Source of the DNA: Candidatus Sabulitectum sp.
GTDB taxonomy: Bacteria > Fermentibacterota > Fermentibacteria > Fermentibacterales > Fermentibacteraceae
Direction of reading: 5' to 3'
Assembly (NCBI GenBank): GCA_023145935.1
Contig: JAGLDB010000116.1
Span: 1 to 6,093, forward strand
DNA length: 6,093 nucleotides
The notes under the pieces: generated by a model
What the model was told of the DNA's origin: nothing
The model's database searches: none
The model's input: the letters and a program-made list of their open reading frames with translations, nothing else
Shown here: piece after piece, positions 1 to 5,790 of the stretch
Position numbering within the stretch: the first letter of the stretch is position 1
Layout of the letters: every line of letters begins with the position of its first letter
Position numbers and translations under genes: made by a program

Positions 1-1825
1 AAGGTGAATACGAGAGCAGCCATTCAAAATCATCGGGTTTGTCTGGATCGCCGTATTCAGATATCCAGTACTTTCCGCCCTGTGTAAGATGAAAGCGCAG
101 CATATCAAGCAGAGGAACTCTGGATACAACCGCACCCCATAATTCAGGGCGCTGTACCAGTGCAGCCCCTGTAAGAAGGCCGCCATTGCTGCCGCCCATA
201 ATACCAAGATGTTTGCTGCTGGTGTATCTGCGAACAGAGAAATTATCATCTCCTGCAAGTCGTACCGGTCTTTTGCCTGTGAGTGCTTCTCCTGCTGCTA
301 TGAAGTCATCAAAGACATTCTGCTTGTTCCCCAGCATTCCGGCCTTATGCCAGTTCTCGCCGTATTCACCACCACCACGAAGGTTGGCAACTGCATAAAT
401 ACCTCCCTGCTCCAGCCAGAACACCGTGGAGGCAGAGAAGAACGGTAACTTTGATGAGCCGAATCCTCCGTACCCTGTAAGGATCACGGGATTGCAGCCA
501 TTCAGCTCAACATCCCGGTGGCGCACTACGAACATCGGCACAACCGTATTATCGAAACTCCTGAAAAACACCTGTTCGGTTATATACGCGTCGGTGTTAA
601 TCTTCAGATTGGTTTCTATGAATTTCGTTAGCGTATTCCGGTGTATATCATATTGATAGGTCTCACCGGGTTGAAAAGCGGAGGAGTAGTAGACAAACAC
701 AGCATCTACCTCGTCTTCACCATAGGGCAGAGAGCCGTTGCCAATGCCGGGATATTCAATTTCTCCGATTCTTTTACCATCCAGAGAATGAATAAATGTA
801 TGTGTTCTAACATCGATTGACTGCTTGACAAACATCCTGTCGCCCATCAAACTGAGCCCAATCAGTACAGCATCACCCTCTGGAACAAGTGTTTCCCACT
901 TGTTTAAAAGGGGCAGTGATCCGTCCAGGTTAACCTTGCATATCCTGTAGTTTGGTGCCTTGTTGCTTGTTCTTATGTAGAGTACACCTCTATGGATGTT
1001 AGCGAAGAACCGATCGGAATTGTTGCCTGTTATAGAGTCAAACCTGATCTCATCGGCAGAAAGATCAGCATAGAAAAGCTCATTTACAGTAAGACCGTGC
1101 TTTACACTGATAACAGCGTGCAGTCCATCGCGGGAAATAGCGGAAACTTGCGGCAGATCCGTTTCAGAAAGCCCATGTCCAAAGATCATTTCATCCTGCC
1201 GCCAGTCTGTTCCCAGCTTGTGCAGAAAAACCTTCATACCGTTCTTTGAAAGATTGTCAGGGTCGGCAGAGCGAGAGTAGATGAACCCGCTGTTGTCCGG
1301 CAGCCACTCTATCCCGGTGTAAACAAGTTTCGGGATCTCATCAAGTATTTCACCTGTCTCAATATTCATGACGCGGAGATGCGTCCAGTCACTCCCATCT
1401 TTCGACAGGCGGTATGAAAGAAGTTTACCATCCCGTGTTGGTGCATAGGAACCAAGACTTACATTACCCTGTGTGCTGAAGTCACTTGTGTTTATAAGAA
1501 TCTGCTCTTCTCCATGGGGCCACAGGCGCATGTACAGCGAGGCATGTTTTTCACCGCGTTTAATACGGGTGTAAAAGATCTGTGAGAGGGTTGCAGTTGG
1601 AAAGCCTGTTCTGTCGTAGTTGAATAATTCATCAAATCGTTTCGAGAAAGATATACGCCTCGGATCATCCAGAAAAAGATCGTCAACAAGTTTGTTCTGC
1701 CGATCTATCCAGGTTGCTCGCTCTTCACTTTCAGTTTCCAGCCACCTGTAGTTATCAACCATTTTGTGACCGTGCAGAGTTTCCTCAAACGGTCTTATTT
1801 CCGTCTTCACAATTTCTTTTTGCAT
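1..1825 (-). CDS. Prolyl oligopeptidase family serine peptidase (S9A), C-terminus beyond the window
   Basis: Cytosolic-type serine peptidase expected to cleave peptides on the carboxyl side of proline. I translated the frame by hand: 608 codons are open from the ATG at 1825 to the left edge without a stop. The N-terminus carries the family motif LHG...DNYRWLE (residues 17-29), followed by the beta-propeller part (roughly 70-420). The hydrolase part shows LTGYGGFG (449-456, Tyr452 as oxyanion tyrosine), LRGGGEYG, the nucleophile elbow GGSNGG with Ser546, VPLLDMLRFH, and Trp587 in WISEYGDP, equivalent to the proline-stacking Trp595 of porcine enzyme. The catalytic Asp and His should lie about 50-100 residues further on, outside the window. 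The family is usually about 690-730 residues. GGAG lies 4 bases before the ATG, and no in-frame upstream start adds a signal peptide. It lies 48 bases after the isomerase gene, probably in the same transcript. An insertion of about 14 residues precedes the nucleophile elbow. Confidence 0.95.
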   Translation of the reverse strand, partial: MQKEIVKTEIRPFEETLHGHKMVDNYRWLETESEERATWIDRQNKLVDDLFLDDPRRISFSKRFDELFNYDRTGFPTATLSQIFYTRIKRGEKHASLYMRLWPHGEEQILINTSDFSTQGNVSLGSYAPTRDGKLLSYRLSKDGSDWTHLRVMNIETGEILDEIPKLVYTGIEWLPDNSGFIYSRSADPDNLSKNGMKVFLHKLGTDWRQDEMIFGHGLSETDLPQVSAISRDGLHAVISVKHGLTVNELFYADLSADEIRFDSITGNNSDRFFANIHRGVLYIRTSNKAPNYRICKVNLDGSLPLLNKWETLVPEGDAVLIGLSLMGDRMFVKQSIDVRTHTFIHSLDGKRIGEIEYPGIGNGSLPYGEDEVDAVFVYYSSAFQPGETYQYDIHRNTLTKFIETNLKINTDAYITEQVFFRSFDNTVVPMFVVRHRDVELNGCNPVILTGYGGFGSSKLPFFSASTVFWLEQGGIYAVANLRGGGEYGENWHKAGMLGNKQNVFDDFIAAGEALTGKRPVRLAGDDNFSVRRYTSSKHLGIMGGSNGGLLTGAALVQRPELWGAVVSRVPLLDMLRFHLTQGGKYWISEYGDPDKPDDFEWLLSYSP

Positions 1826-1873
1826 GGCACTCCAGACATGGTTGAAGAAAAGCAGCGTGAAATAAAAGAATGT

Positions 1874-2272
1874 CTATTTTTCTCTAAAGATCAAATGATA
1901 ACCAAACTGAGTTTCAACAATGCCGGACATTTCGCCTACAGGCAGAGCGAAAGCTGCATCTTCAAACGGGCGAACCATCTGACCCCGACCGAATTCGCCC
2001 AGATCACCACCGTTTTCACCGGAGGGGCACTGGGAATACTCTGAAGCAGCATCTGCAAAATCAATCTCACCATCCATGATCATTGCGTTTATATCCTCGA
2101 TCTTCGCGAGAGCTTCCTCTTTGGTCAGGGTAAAAACTCCATGGGCTGCGCAGCCTTCATAACAGACAAGAATGTGACTTGCAGTAATAACAGTTGGAGG
2201 CTCCTGGGCAACGGCTGTTGCAGCAGCAAGAACAGTAAGAAGCACGATAAGAACCGGTAGTACTCTTTTCAT
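1874..2272 (-). CDS. Secreted parvulin-type peptidyl-prolyl cis-trans isomerase (PpiC/Pin1-like)
   Basis: Small exported prolyl isomerase, 132 residues, likely acting on folding proteins in the periplasm or outside the cell. Residues 1-22 form a signal peptide (MKRV, long hydrophobic stretch, AVA before Gln23); there is no lipobox cysteine. The rest is one parvulin domain: ASHILV (31-36), EYSQCPSG...[12 protein letters not shown] (78-99), [10 protein letters not shown] (101-110) and GYHLIF at the end. By comparison with Pin1, His33, Cys82 and His126 match active-site His59, Cys113 and His157. The Pin1 phosphate-binding Lys63/Arg68/Arg69 are absent, so phospho-Ser specificity is not expected. 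An in-frame ATG at 2284 exists, but GGAG at 2279-2282 sits 6 bases before the ATG at 2272, so the shorter form is chosen. Unlike SurA or PrsA there is no additional chaperone domain. It lies between the beta-helix and peptidase genes on the same strand. Confidence 0.94.
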   Translation of the reverse strand: MKRVLPVLIVLLTVLAAATAVAQEPPTVITASHILVCYEGCAAHGVFTLTKEEALAKIEDINAMIMDGEIDFADAASEYSQCPSGENGGDLGEFGRGQMVRPFEDAAFALPVGEMSGIVETQFGYHLIFREK

Positions 2273-2278
2273 TGAAAA

Positions 2279-2282
2279 CTCC
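2279..2282 (-). promoter_or_regulatory. Ribosome binding site deciding the isomerase start
   Basis: Minus-strand GGAG (2282-2279) lies 6 bases before the ATG at 2272. It overlaps the codons that would be used if translation began at the ATG at 2284, which has no such site in front of it. The start giving MKRV is therefore preferred. Confidence 0.75.
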
Positions 2283-2292
2283 ATTCTATGGT

Positions 2293-2320
2293 TTTGTATC
2301 TATAAATACATGGGAGTCAA
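2293..2320 (-). promoter_or_regulatory. Candidate internal promoter of the isomerase gene
   Basis: In the 80-base gap after the beta-helix gene, minus-strand TTGACT (2320-2315) is followed after 16 bases by TACAAA (2298-2293), four of six to the -10 consensus. A 16-base dyad covers the spacer and the -10 box. The gap is long for an operon, which supports a separate or additional start, but the match is only moderate. Confidence 0.35.
2295..2310. repeat. Near-perfect 16-base palindrome before the isomerase gene
   Basis: TGTATCTATAAATACA pairs at seven of eight positions (arms TGTAT/ATACA plus an inner TA pair). It sits in the gap between the beta-helix and isomerase genes, over the candidate promoter. 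The form suits a dimeric regulator site, but no regulator can be named and AT-rich palindromes also arise by chance. Confidence 0.4.
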
Positions 2321-2352
2321 AAGTTCCATTCAATCACTCTCTGGATACGCTG

Positions 2353-3009
2353 TCAGTTGCTGGTAAAACCGTTGTTTGTAATGCTGTTTCCTACCATTCG
2401 CAGTCGGGTAATTGCTCCTTCGTCTTCAAAAGTGAAAAGATGGTCATTATCAGAAATGACGCAATCAGCTATGAGCAGCTCATCTACACTTACAATACGG
2501 AATGCTGCTTGAGTATTATCTTTGATAACGCAATTAGTAATAAATAAACTGGAACACTGAGTTACAAAAAAACCGACTTTCCCACAACCTCGCACTTCGC
2601 AACGGTCTACTGTAATCGAATTTGATCTGACCAGGTCAAAAACAGAACCCTGGCAATAACCGAATTCCTCAGGTTCCACATGGCTGAAGTAACCACCTGA
2701 TATATTGATGTTTTCACAGTTCTGTAACTGGATCACATGTTGCTCTGTGTCATCCAGAAGAATTCTTGATCCGGGCTCAAAGATGATATCCATATTCGAC
2801 AGGTTTGAGAGTATTATGGTGGTCTCGCACAGGTATGTGGCCATAGGGAATCTGATCTCATTCTTACCGGCAGCTACAGCACTCATGATCTGGAATTCCA
2901 GGTCAAAGTATTCTTCTGTCACAACAGGTAGTTCACATTGCTCATAGGCAGTAGCAGATGTCAGCAGAATAAGTGCAGGAAAAAACACCTTCCAGATAAA
3001 AATCAACAT
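2353..3009 (-). CDS. Secreted right-handed parallel beta-helix protein, function unknown
   Basis: Exported protein of 218 residues. Residues 1-21 form a signal peptide (Lys7, then a hydrophobic core, ATA before Tyr22). Residues 35-85 look like the N-terminal cap of pectate-lyase-like beta-helices (an FDLEFQIMSAVAAG helix, then EIRFPMATYLCE and short I/V strands). Residues 93-217 hold beta-helix rungs, with corresponding strands near 101, 132, 155, 178 and 203, two of the spacings being exactly 23 residues. Nine cysteines occur in the mature part. No lyase or glycosidase catalytic motif was recognised, so an enzyme role is not claimed; a binding, surface or structural role is equally possible. 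A TTG at 3012 directly precedes the ATG, but AGGAG lies 6 bases before the ATG at 3009, so that start is used. It is the first gene of the minus-strand block. At 218 residues it is short for this fold. Confidence 0.85.
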   Translation of the reverse strand: MLIFIWKVFFPALILLTSATAYEQCELPVVTEEYFDLEFQIMSAVAAGKNEIRFPMATYLCETTIILSNLSNMDIIFEPGSRILLDDTEQHVIQLQNCENINISGGYFSHVEPEEFGYCQGSVFDLVRSNSITVDRCEVRGCGKVGFFVTQCSSLFITNCVIKDNTQAAFRIVSVDELLIADCVISDNDHLFTFEDEGAITRLRMVGNSITNNGFTSN

Positions 3010-3015
3010 CAAATT

Positions 3016-3022
3016 CTCCTTT
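3016..3022 (-). promoter_or_regulatory. Ribosome binding site deciding the beta-helix start
   Basis: Minus-strand AAAGGAG (3022-3016) lies 6 bases before the ATG at 3009 but only 3 before the alternative TTG at 3012, which favours the ATG. Confidence 0.8.
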
Positions 3023-3048
3023 CATCCTCTACTGTCTTGTGAAGCGAT

Positions 3049-3078
3049 AAAATACTGCTTGTGGTTTTGTACGGTCAA
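3049..3078 (-). promoter_or_regulatory. Candidate promoter of the beta-helix gene
   Basis: On the minus strand TTGACC (3078-3073) is followed after 18 bases by TATTTT (3054-3049). The -35 match is five of six and the -10 match four of six. It lies 40 bases before the ATG at 3009 and nothing better was found between the divergent genes, so it is the likely start of the minus-strand block. Confidence 0.45.
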
Positions 3079-3180
3079 CAGAAGAGAAGCAGAGTCCTAC
3101 AGCTACCAGTTCAAATATGAGAATTAAGCCATTCCTCTATTCACCACAAGGGAAGAAACAAAGTGAGAAAACACCTACTG

Positions 3181-3207
3181 AAAACAGCTCTCAGGAGGCT
3201 GCTTTTT
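3181..3207 (+). terminator. Weak hairpin followed by a T-run
   Basis: CAGC (3185-3188) pairs with GCTG (3198-3201), with two further pairs across a one-base bulge and a CAGG loop. Four A residues before the stem face the five T residues at 3203-3207. The form resembles an intrinsic terminator, but it lies between two divergent genes, where no plus-strand transcript is expected to end. It could protect the operon promoter from read-through or end a small RNA; it may also be chance. Confidence 0.25.
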
Positions 3208-3214
3208 GTGAGTT

Positions 3215-3228
3215 TTTAACCGGTAAAC
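3215..3228. promoter_or_regulatory. Possible upstream half-site or third operator
   Basis: TTTAACCGGTAAAC contains the ideal half-site TTTAAC seen in the operator pair, followed by a related but more closely spaced GGTAAA. It is an imperfect dyad centred on CCGG, lying 23 bases before the -35 box of the operon promoter. It could be an auxiliary repressor site or chance in an AT-rich stretch. Confidence 0.25.
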
Positions 3229-3250
3229 GTATTCACATAAACTCTGCCTG

Positions 3251-3278
3251 TTGACAAAGAAAAGAATTTACCTATATT
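3251..3278 (+). promoter_or_regulatory. Sigma70-type promoter of the TetR-exporter operon
   Basis: A perfect -35 box TTGACA (3251-3256) is followed after 16 bases by TATATT (3273-3278), five of six matches to the -10 consensus. Transcription would begin near 3285, about 33 bases before the TetR start codon. This is the best promoter in the window and sits directly before the first gene of the plus-strand operon. Confidence 0.75.
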
Positions 3279-3307
3279 CAACCAGACGGTTAAACTGATT
3301 AGTTAAA
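3277..3307. promoter_or_regulatory. Two overlapping 18-base inverted repeats, probable TetR-family operators
   Basis: Site 1 is TTCAACCAGACGGTTAAA (3277-3294) and site 2 is TTAAACTGATTAGTTAAA (3290-3307). Both fit TTNAAC-N6-GTTAAA, each a dyad of 7-base arms with one mismatched pair, offset by 13 bases. They begin at the last two bases of the -10 box and cover the predicted transcription start, ending just before the ribosome binding site. A bound dimer would block transcription. Assignment to the adjacent TetR protein is inferred from position. Confidence 0.55.
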
Positions 3308-3317
3308 TGGAGGAAGA

Positions 3318-3932
3318 ATGTCTCCGAAGAAGATGAGTGAGCAGACAATACTGGATGCAGCAGCAGAGGAGTTTGCAGAGAAAGGTTATGATGGAGCAAG
3401 AGTTGATGCCATCGCAAAAAGAGCCGGTATTAACAAGGCAATGCTCTATTACCGTGTTGGAGACAAGGAAGAACTTTACCGCAGGGTTGTTCTAAGAGGG
3501 CAGACCGGGTTTCAGAATGCGATACTGAAAGCCATGGAATCCACAAACACCGCCCCGGACACAATGGCATCTATGCTGAAGGGCATTACCGAAAACGCAG
3601 CAGAAAACAGGCTGATACCATCTATTATGCTCAGAGAGATAGCCGGGAATGCAAAAACTCTTCCGGAAGAGGGAAGAGATGGGCTGAGAAAATTCATGGA
3701 TACGATCAGATCGATGGTAACGATGGGTATTGAAGAAGGCACTTTCAGGAACATCGACCCTGCTGCACTTCAATTTATGGTTACCGGAGCCATCTTCACA
3801 CTCTCGCTTACTCGGGAAATGCGTCAGGAATTGAATCCTGATGACCCCGGGCCGATATCAGTAGAGCAGATCACAGAATCAATACAAGATATTCTTCTCC
3901 ACGGTATTCTTAAGGAAGGACCTGAACAATGA
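3318..3932 (+). CDS. TetR/AcrR-family transcriptional repressor of the efflux operon (CecR-like position)
   Basis: DNA-binding repressor of 204 residues, expected to control its own operon and release DNA when a ligand binds. The N-terminal TetR domain is clear: TILDAAAEEFAEKGYDGARV (10-29), helix-turn-helix at about 28-47 (VDAIAKRAGINKAMLYY), then GDKEELY. The C-terminal part (about 70-200) is a helical ligand-binding and dimerisation region with little recognisable similarity, as is usual in this family. GGAGG at 3309-3313 lies 4 bases before the ATG. Its stop overlaps the start of the membrane fusion protein gene by 4 bases (ATGA), so the two are translationally coupled. Gene order matches E. 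coli cecR (ybiH) ahead of ybhG, though orthology is inferred from position, not from sequence detail. The inducer is unknown. Confidence 0.93.
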   Translation: MSPKKMSEQTILDAAAEEFAEKGYDGARVDAIAKRAGINKAMLYYRVGDKEELYRRVVLRGQTGFQNAILKAMESTNTAPDTMASMLKGITENAAENRLIPSIMLREIAGNAKTLPEEGRDGLRKFMDTIRSMVTMGIEEGTFRNIDPAALQFMVTGAIFTLSLTREMRQELNPDDPGPISVEQITESIQDILLHGILKEGPEQ

Positions 3933-4885
3933 AAAAAGAAACAGTCATCCTGTTCTTTCTGCTTTTACTGACAGTAGCGTGTGGAAGCGGCAATGAAAAC
4001 TTATTCTCCGGTACAGTTGAGATCGATGATGTAAGGATCTCCGCAAGAGTTGGCGGTGCCGTTGAACAACTGCAAGTGACACAGGGAGATAATGTAGAGA
4101 ATGGACAGATCCTGATCAGCATTGATCAGACAGAATACCTTCTTGCTCTAACCCAGAGAGAAGCTGCACTGACAATTGCCCAGGCAAATCTGGCAACCAT
4201 GCTTGAGGGTACCAGAGAGCAGCAGATCATTGCAGCATCATCGTCTGTGTCCTCAGCCAGGGCAGCCAGAGACCAGACAGCAACAGACCTGATCAGGTTC
4301 ACAGAACTGGCGCAGGCAGGGGCACTTTCCGAGCAGCAACTGCAGACCGCGCAGACCGCCGCAACCCAGACTCAAACACAGTATACTCTGGCACAGCAGA
4401 ATTATTCTCTTGCAGTGGAAGGTGCTCGGGCAACAGAACTAGAGGCGGCGCAGGCTGCAGTTGAATCAGCAGAAGCAGCAAGAGGGCTTGCTGAAAAAAG
4501 ACTGGAATGGACCGACATAATCTCACCGCTGACAGGGACAGTTACTGGAACCAATATTGAATCTGGAGAGAATATTGCCCCGGGAATGACTCTGCTTACC
4601 GTGGCAGATATGGATACAGTCAAGGCTATCTTCTACATTTCCCAGCCTTATCTTGCAACCACTGAAACAGGCAGCACAGTAATGGTCAGTACCGGCACAA
4701 CACAAGAGACGCAGACTGTAACAGGAACAATAACTCACATATCTGACAGGGCTGAATTTACCCCTTCACAGGTAGAGACCCGTGAGGGAAGAACAAGCCT
4801 TGTCTATCGTGTTGAGGCAACAATCCCCAATCCGGAGAACATCTTCAAAGCAGGAATGCCTGTGGATGTGGAACTGAACCGCTGA
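3929..4885 (+). CDS. HlyD-type membrane fusion lipoprotein of an ABC exporter (YbhG-like)
   Basis: Periplasmic adaptor of 318 residues linking an inner-membrane ABC exporter to an outer-membrane channel. Residues 1-17 form a signal sequence ending in TVAC; Cys18 is a probable lipid anchor, although Thr at -3 is a weak lipobox match. The order of parts is: first half of the lipoyl-like domain (28-66, ISARVGGAVEQLQVTQGDNV), a long alpha-helical coiled-coil hairpin (about 75-192), second half of the lipoyl domain (195-226, IISPLTGTVTG...SGENI), then beta-barrel and membrane-proximal parts. The segment SDRAEFTPSQVETREGRTSL (272-291) and a twice-occurring EGxR motif in the hairpin are typical of the YbhG branch. 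AAGGAAGGA at 3912-3920 lies 8 bases before the ATG. Its stop shares one base with the next start (TGATG). Confidence 0.94.
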   Translation: MKKETVILFFLLLLTVACGSGNENLFSGTVEIDDVRISARVGGAVEQLQVTQGDNVENGQILISIDQTEYLLALTQREAALTIAQANLATMLEGTREQQIIAASSSVSSARAARDQTATDLIRFTELAQAGALSEQQLQTAQTAATQTQTQYTLAQQNYSLAVEGARATELEAAQAAVESAEAARGLAEKRLEWTDIISPLTGTVTGTNIESGENIAPGMTLLTVADMDTVKAIFYISQPYLATTETGSTVMVSTGTTQETQTVTGTITHISDRAEFTPSQVETREGRTSLVYRVEATIPNPENIFKAGMPVDVELNR

Positions 4886-5790
4886 TGAAAGAAACATGCG
4901 TTGCAGTCAACGACCTGACGAAATCATTCAAAGAGGTTCAGGCTGTTAAGGGCGTCTCTTTTGAAGTGAGCAGGGGTGAGGTTTTCGGTCTTGTAGGCCC
5001 GGACGGTGCGGGAAAAACCACAACTATGCGGATACTCGCTGCTATCCTTGCTCCAGACTCCGGTGAAGCACTCATACTTGGTCTGAACTCTTCAAGAGAA
5101 AGGGAAAAGATCCACGACAGAATAGCTTACATGAGTCAGAGATTTGGGCTCTATCAGGATCTTACAGTTGAAGAGAACATGAAGTTCTACGCCGACATGT
5201 ACGGAGTGAAGAGATCAGAGTTAAAAGCAAGCATGGACAAACTTCTTGAATGGAGCAGTCTTGTGCAATTCAGAAAGAGACCTGCGGGAAAACTCTCCGG
5301 CGGCATGAAGCAGAAGCTGGGTCTTGCCTGCGCTCTTATTCACACGCCAGAGCTGCTTCTACTGGACGAACCAACAAACGGGGTAGACCCTGTATCAAGG
5401 AAAGAGTTCTGGAACCTTCTTTACAAACTTGTGGATGAGGGGCTTACTATCATTATGACTACCGCCTATCTGGATGAAGCTGAAAGATGCCATCGCCTTG
5501 CCTTTATGGACAAAGGAAAGATCACAGCCAGGGGCACACCGCAGGAAATTGTAGGCCTGATACCAGGTGGAGTACTCAAATTCAATTCAGACAATCCATT
5601 TGAAGAGTCAAACAAAATAGCAGAGAACACAGAGGCAGTTTCGACGGTGTTCGGTTCGCAGGTGCATGTAATGGGAAATATTACAGAAGAAAAGATACAG
5701 AAAAGCATTAACAGGCAGGCAGAGATCACCAGATCAAAAGGGTCTGTTGAAGATGCATTCGTTTACCTTTCGGAAACAAATCATGGGTGA
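4885..5790 (+). CDS. ABC transporter ATPase, first of a pair (equivalent to N-terminal half of YbhF)
   Basis: Cytoplasmic ATPase subunit of an ABC-2 type exporter, 301 residues. Visible motifs: Walker A GPDGAGKTT (38-46), Q-loop Gln85 in YMSQ, signature LSGGMKQK (137-144), Walker B LLLLDEP (157-163) and D-loop GVDP (166-169). The H-loop position is occupied by Ala194 (TTAYLDEAERC), where active ATPases carry His. The residue Asp40 in Walker A, in place of the usual Asn, and the missing His both match my recollection of the N-terminal half of E. coli YbhF, so this looks like a family trait and not decay. The C-terminal GSVEDAFVYL motif is usual for drug-type ABC-2 ATPases. The gene starts on the stop of the fusion protein gene and overlaps the next ATPase gene by 8 bases. 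The transported substrate cannot be read from the sequence. Confidence 0.95.
   Translation: MKETCVAVNDLTKSFKEVQAVKGVSFEVSRGEVFGLVGPDGAGKTTTMRILAAILAPDSGEALILGLNSSREREKIHDRIAYMSQRFGLYQDLTVEENMKFYADMYGVKRSELKASMDKLLEWSSLVQFRKRPAGKLSGGMKQKLGLACALIHTPELLLLDEPTNGVDPVSRKEFWNLLYKLVDEGLTIIMTTAYLDEAERCHRLAFMDKGKITARGTPQEIVGLIPGGVLKFNSDNPFEESNKIAENTEAVSTVFGSQVHVMGNITEEKIQKSINRQAEITRSKGSVEDAFVYLSETNHG

Larger units (their letters stand above)
3010..3317. other. Divergent intergenic region
   Basis: This is the only stretch over 300 bases without a gene. It holds the ribosome binding site and candidate promoter of the beta-helix gene on the left, a weak hairpin with T-run near 3181-3207, a possible half-site near 3215, and the strong promoter, double operator and ribosome binding site of the TetR operon on the right. 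The part from about 3080 to 3180 shows no convincing reading frame, RNA gene or repeat. Confidence 0.8.

Noticed and set aside
186..1249. Several plus-strand reading frames of 70-92 codons (186-398, 209-448, 426-656, 992-1249) that could be taken for small genes
   Set aside because: They lie antisense to the prolyl oligopeptidase frame, which is continuous with clear family motifs; their translations resemble nothing and have no ribosome binding site support.
1492..1689. Minus-strand frame of 65 codons within the peptidase gene, suggesting a frameshift or second gene
   Set aside because: Hand translation shows the peptidase frame is unbroken through this stretch, so the short frame is out-of-phase noise.
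1766..2044. Plus-strand frame of 92 codons across the gap between the peptidase and isomerase genes
   Set aside because: It covers the ends of two real minus-strand genes and the translation has no recognisable feature.
2272..2547. Plus-strand frame of 91 codons antisense to the beta-helix and isomerase genes
   Set aside because: It starts inside the isomerase start region, runs against two well-supported exported proteins and shows no domain.
2353..3009. Pectate lyase or polysaccharide-degrading enzyme assignment for the beta-helix protein
   Set aside because: Only the fold pattern is visible; no catalytic motif of pectate lyases or glycoside hydrolase family 28 was found, and the protein is short.
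3010..3317. Attachment site, riboswitch or CRISPR repeat in the intergenic region
   Set aside because: No long direct repeats, no regularly spaced repeats and no conserved aptamer-like stem arrangement were seen; promoters and operators explain most of the structure.
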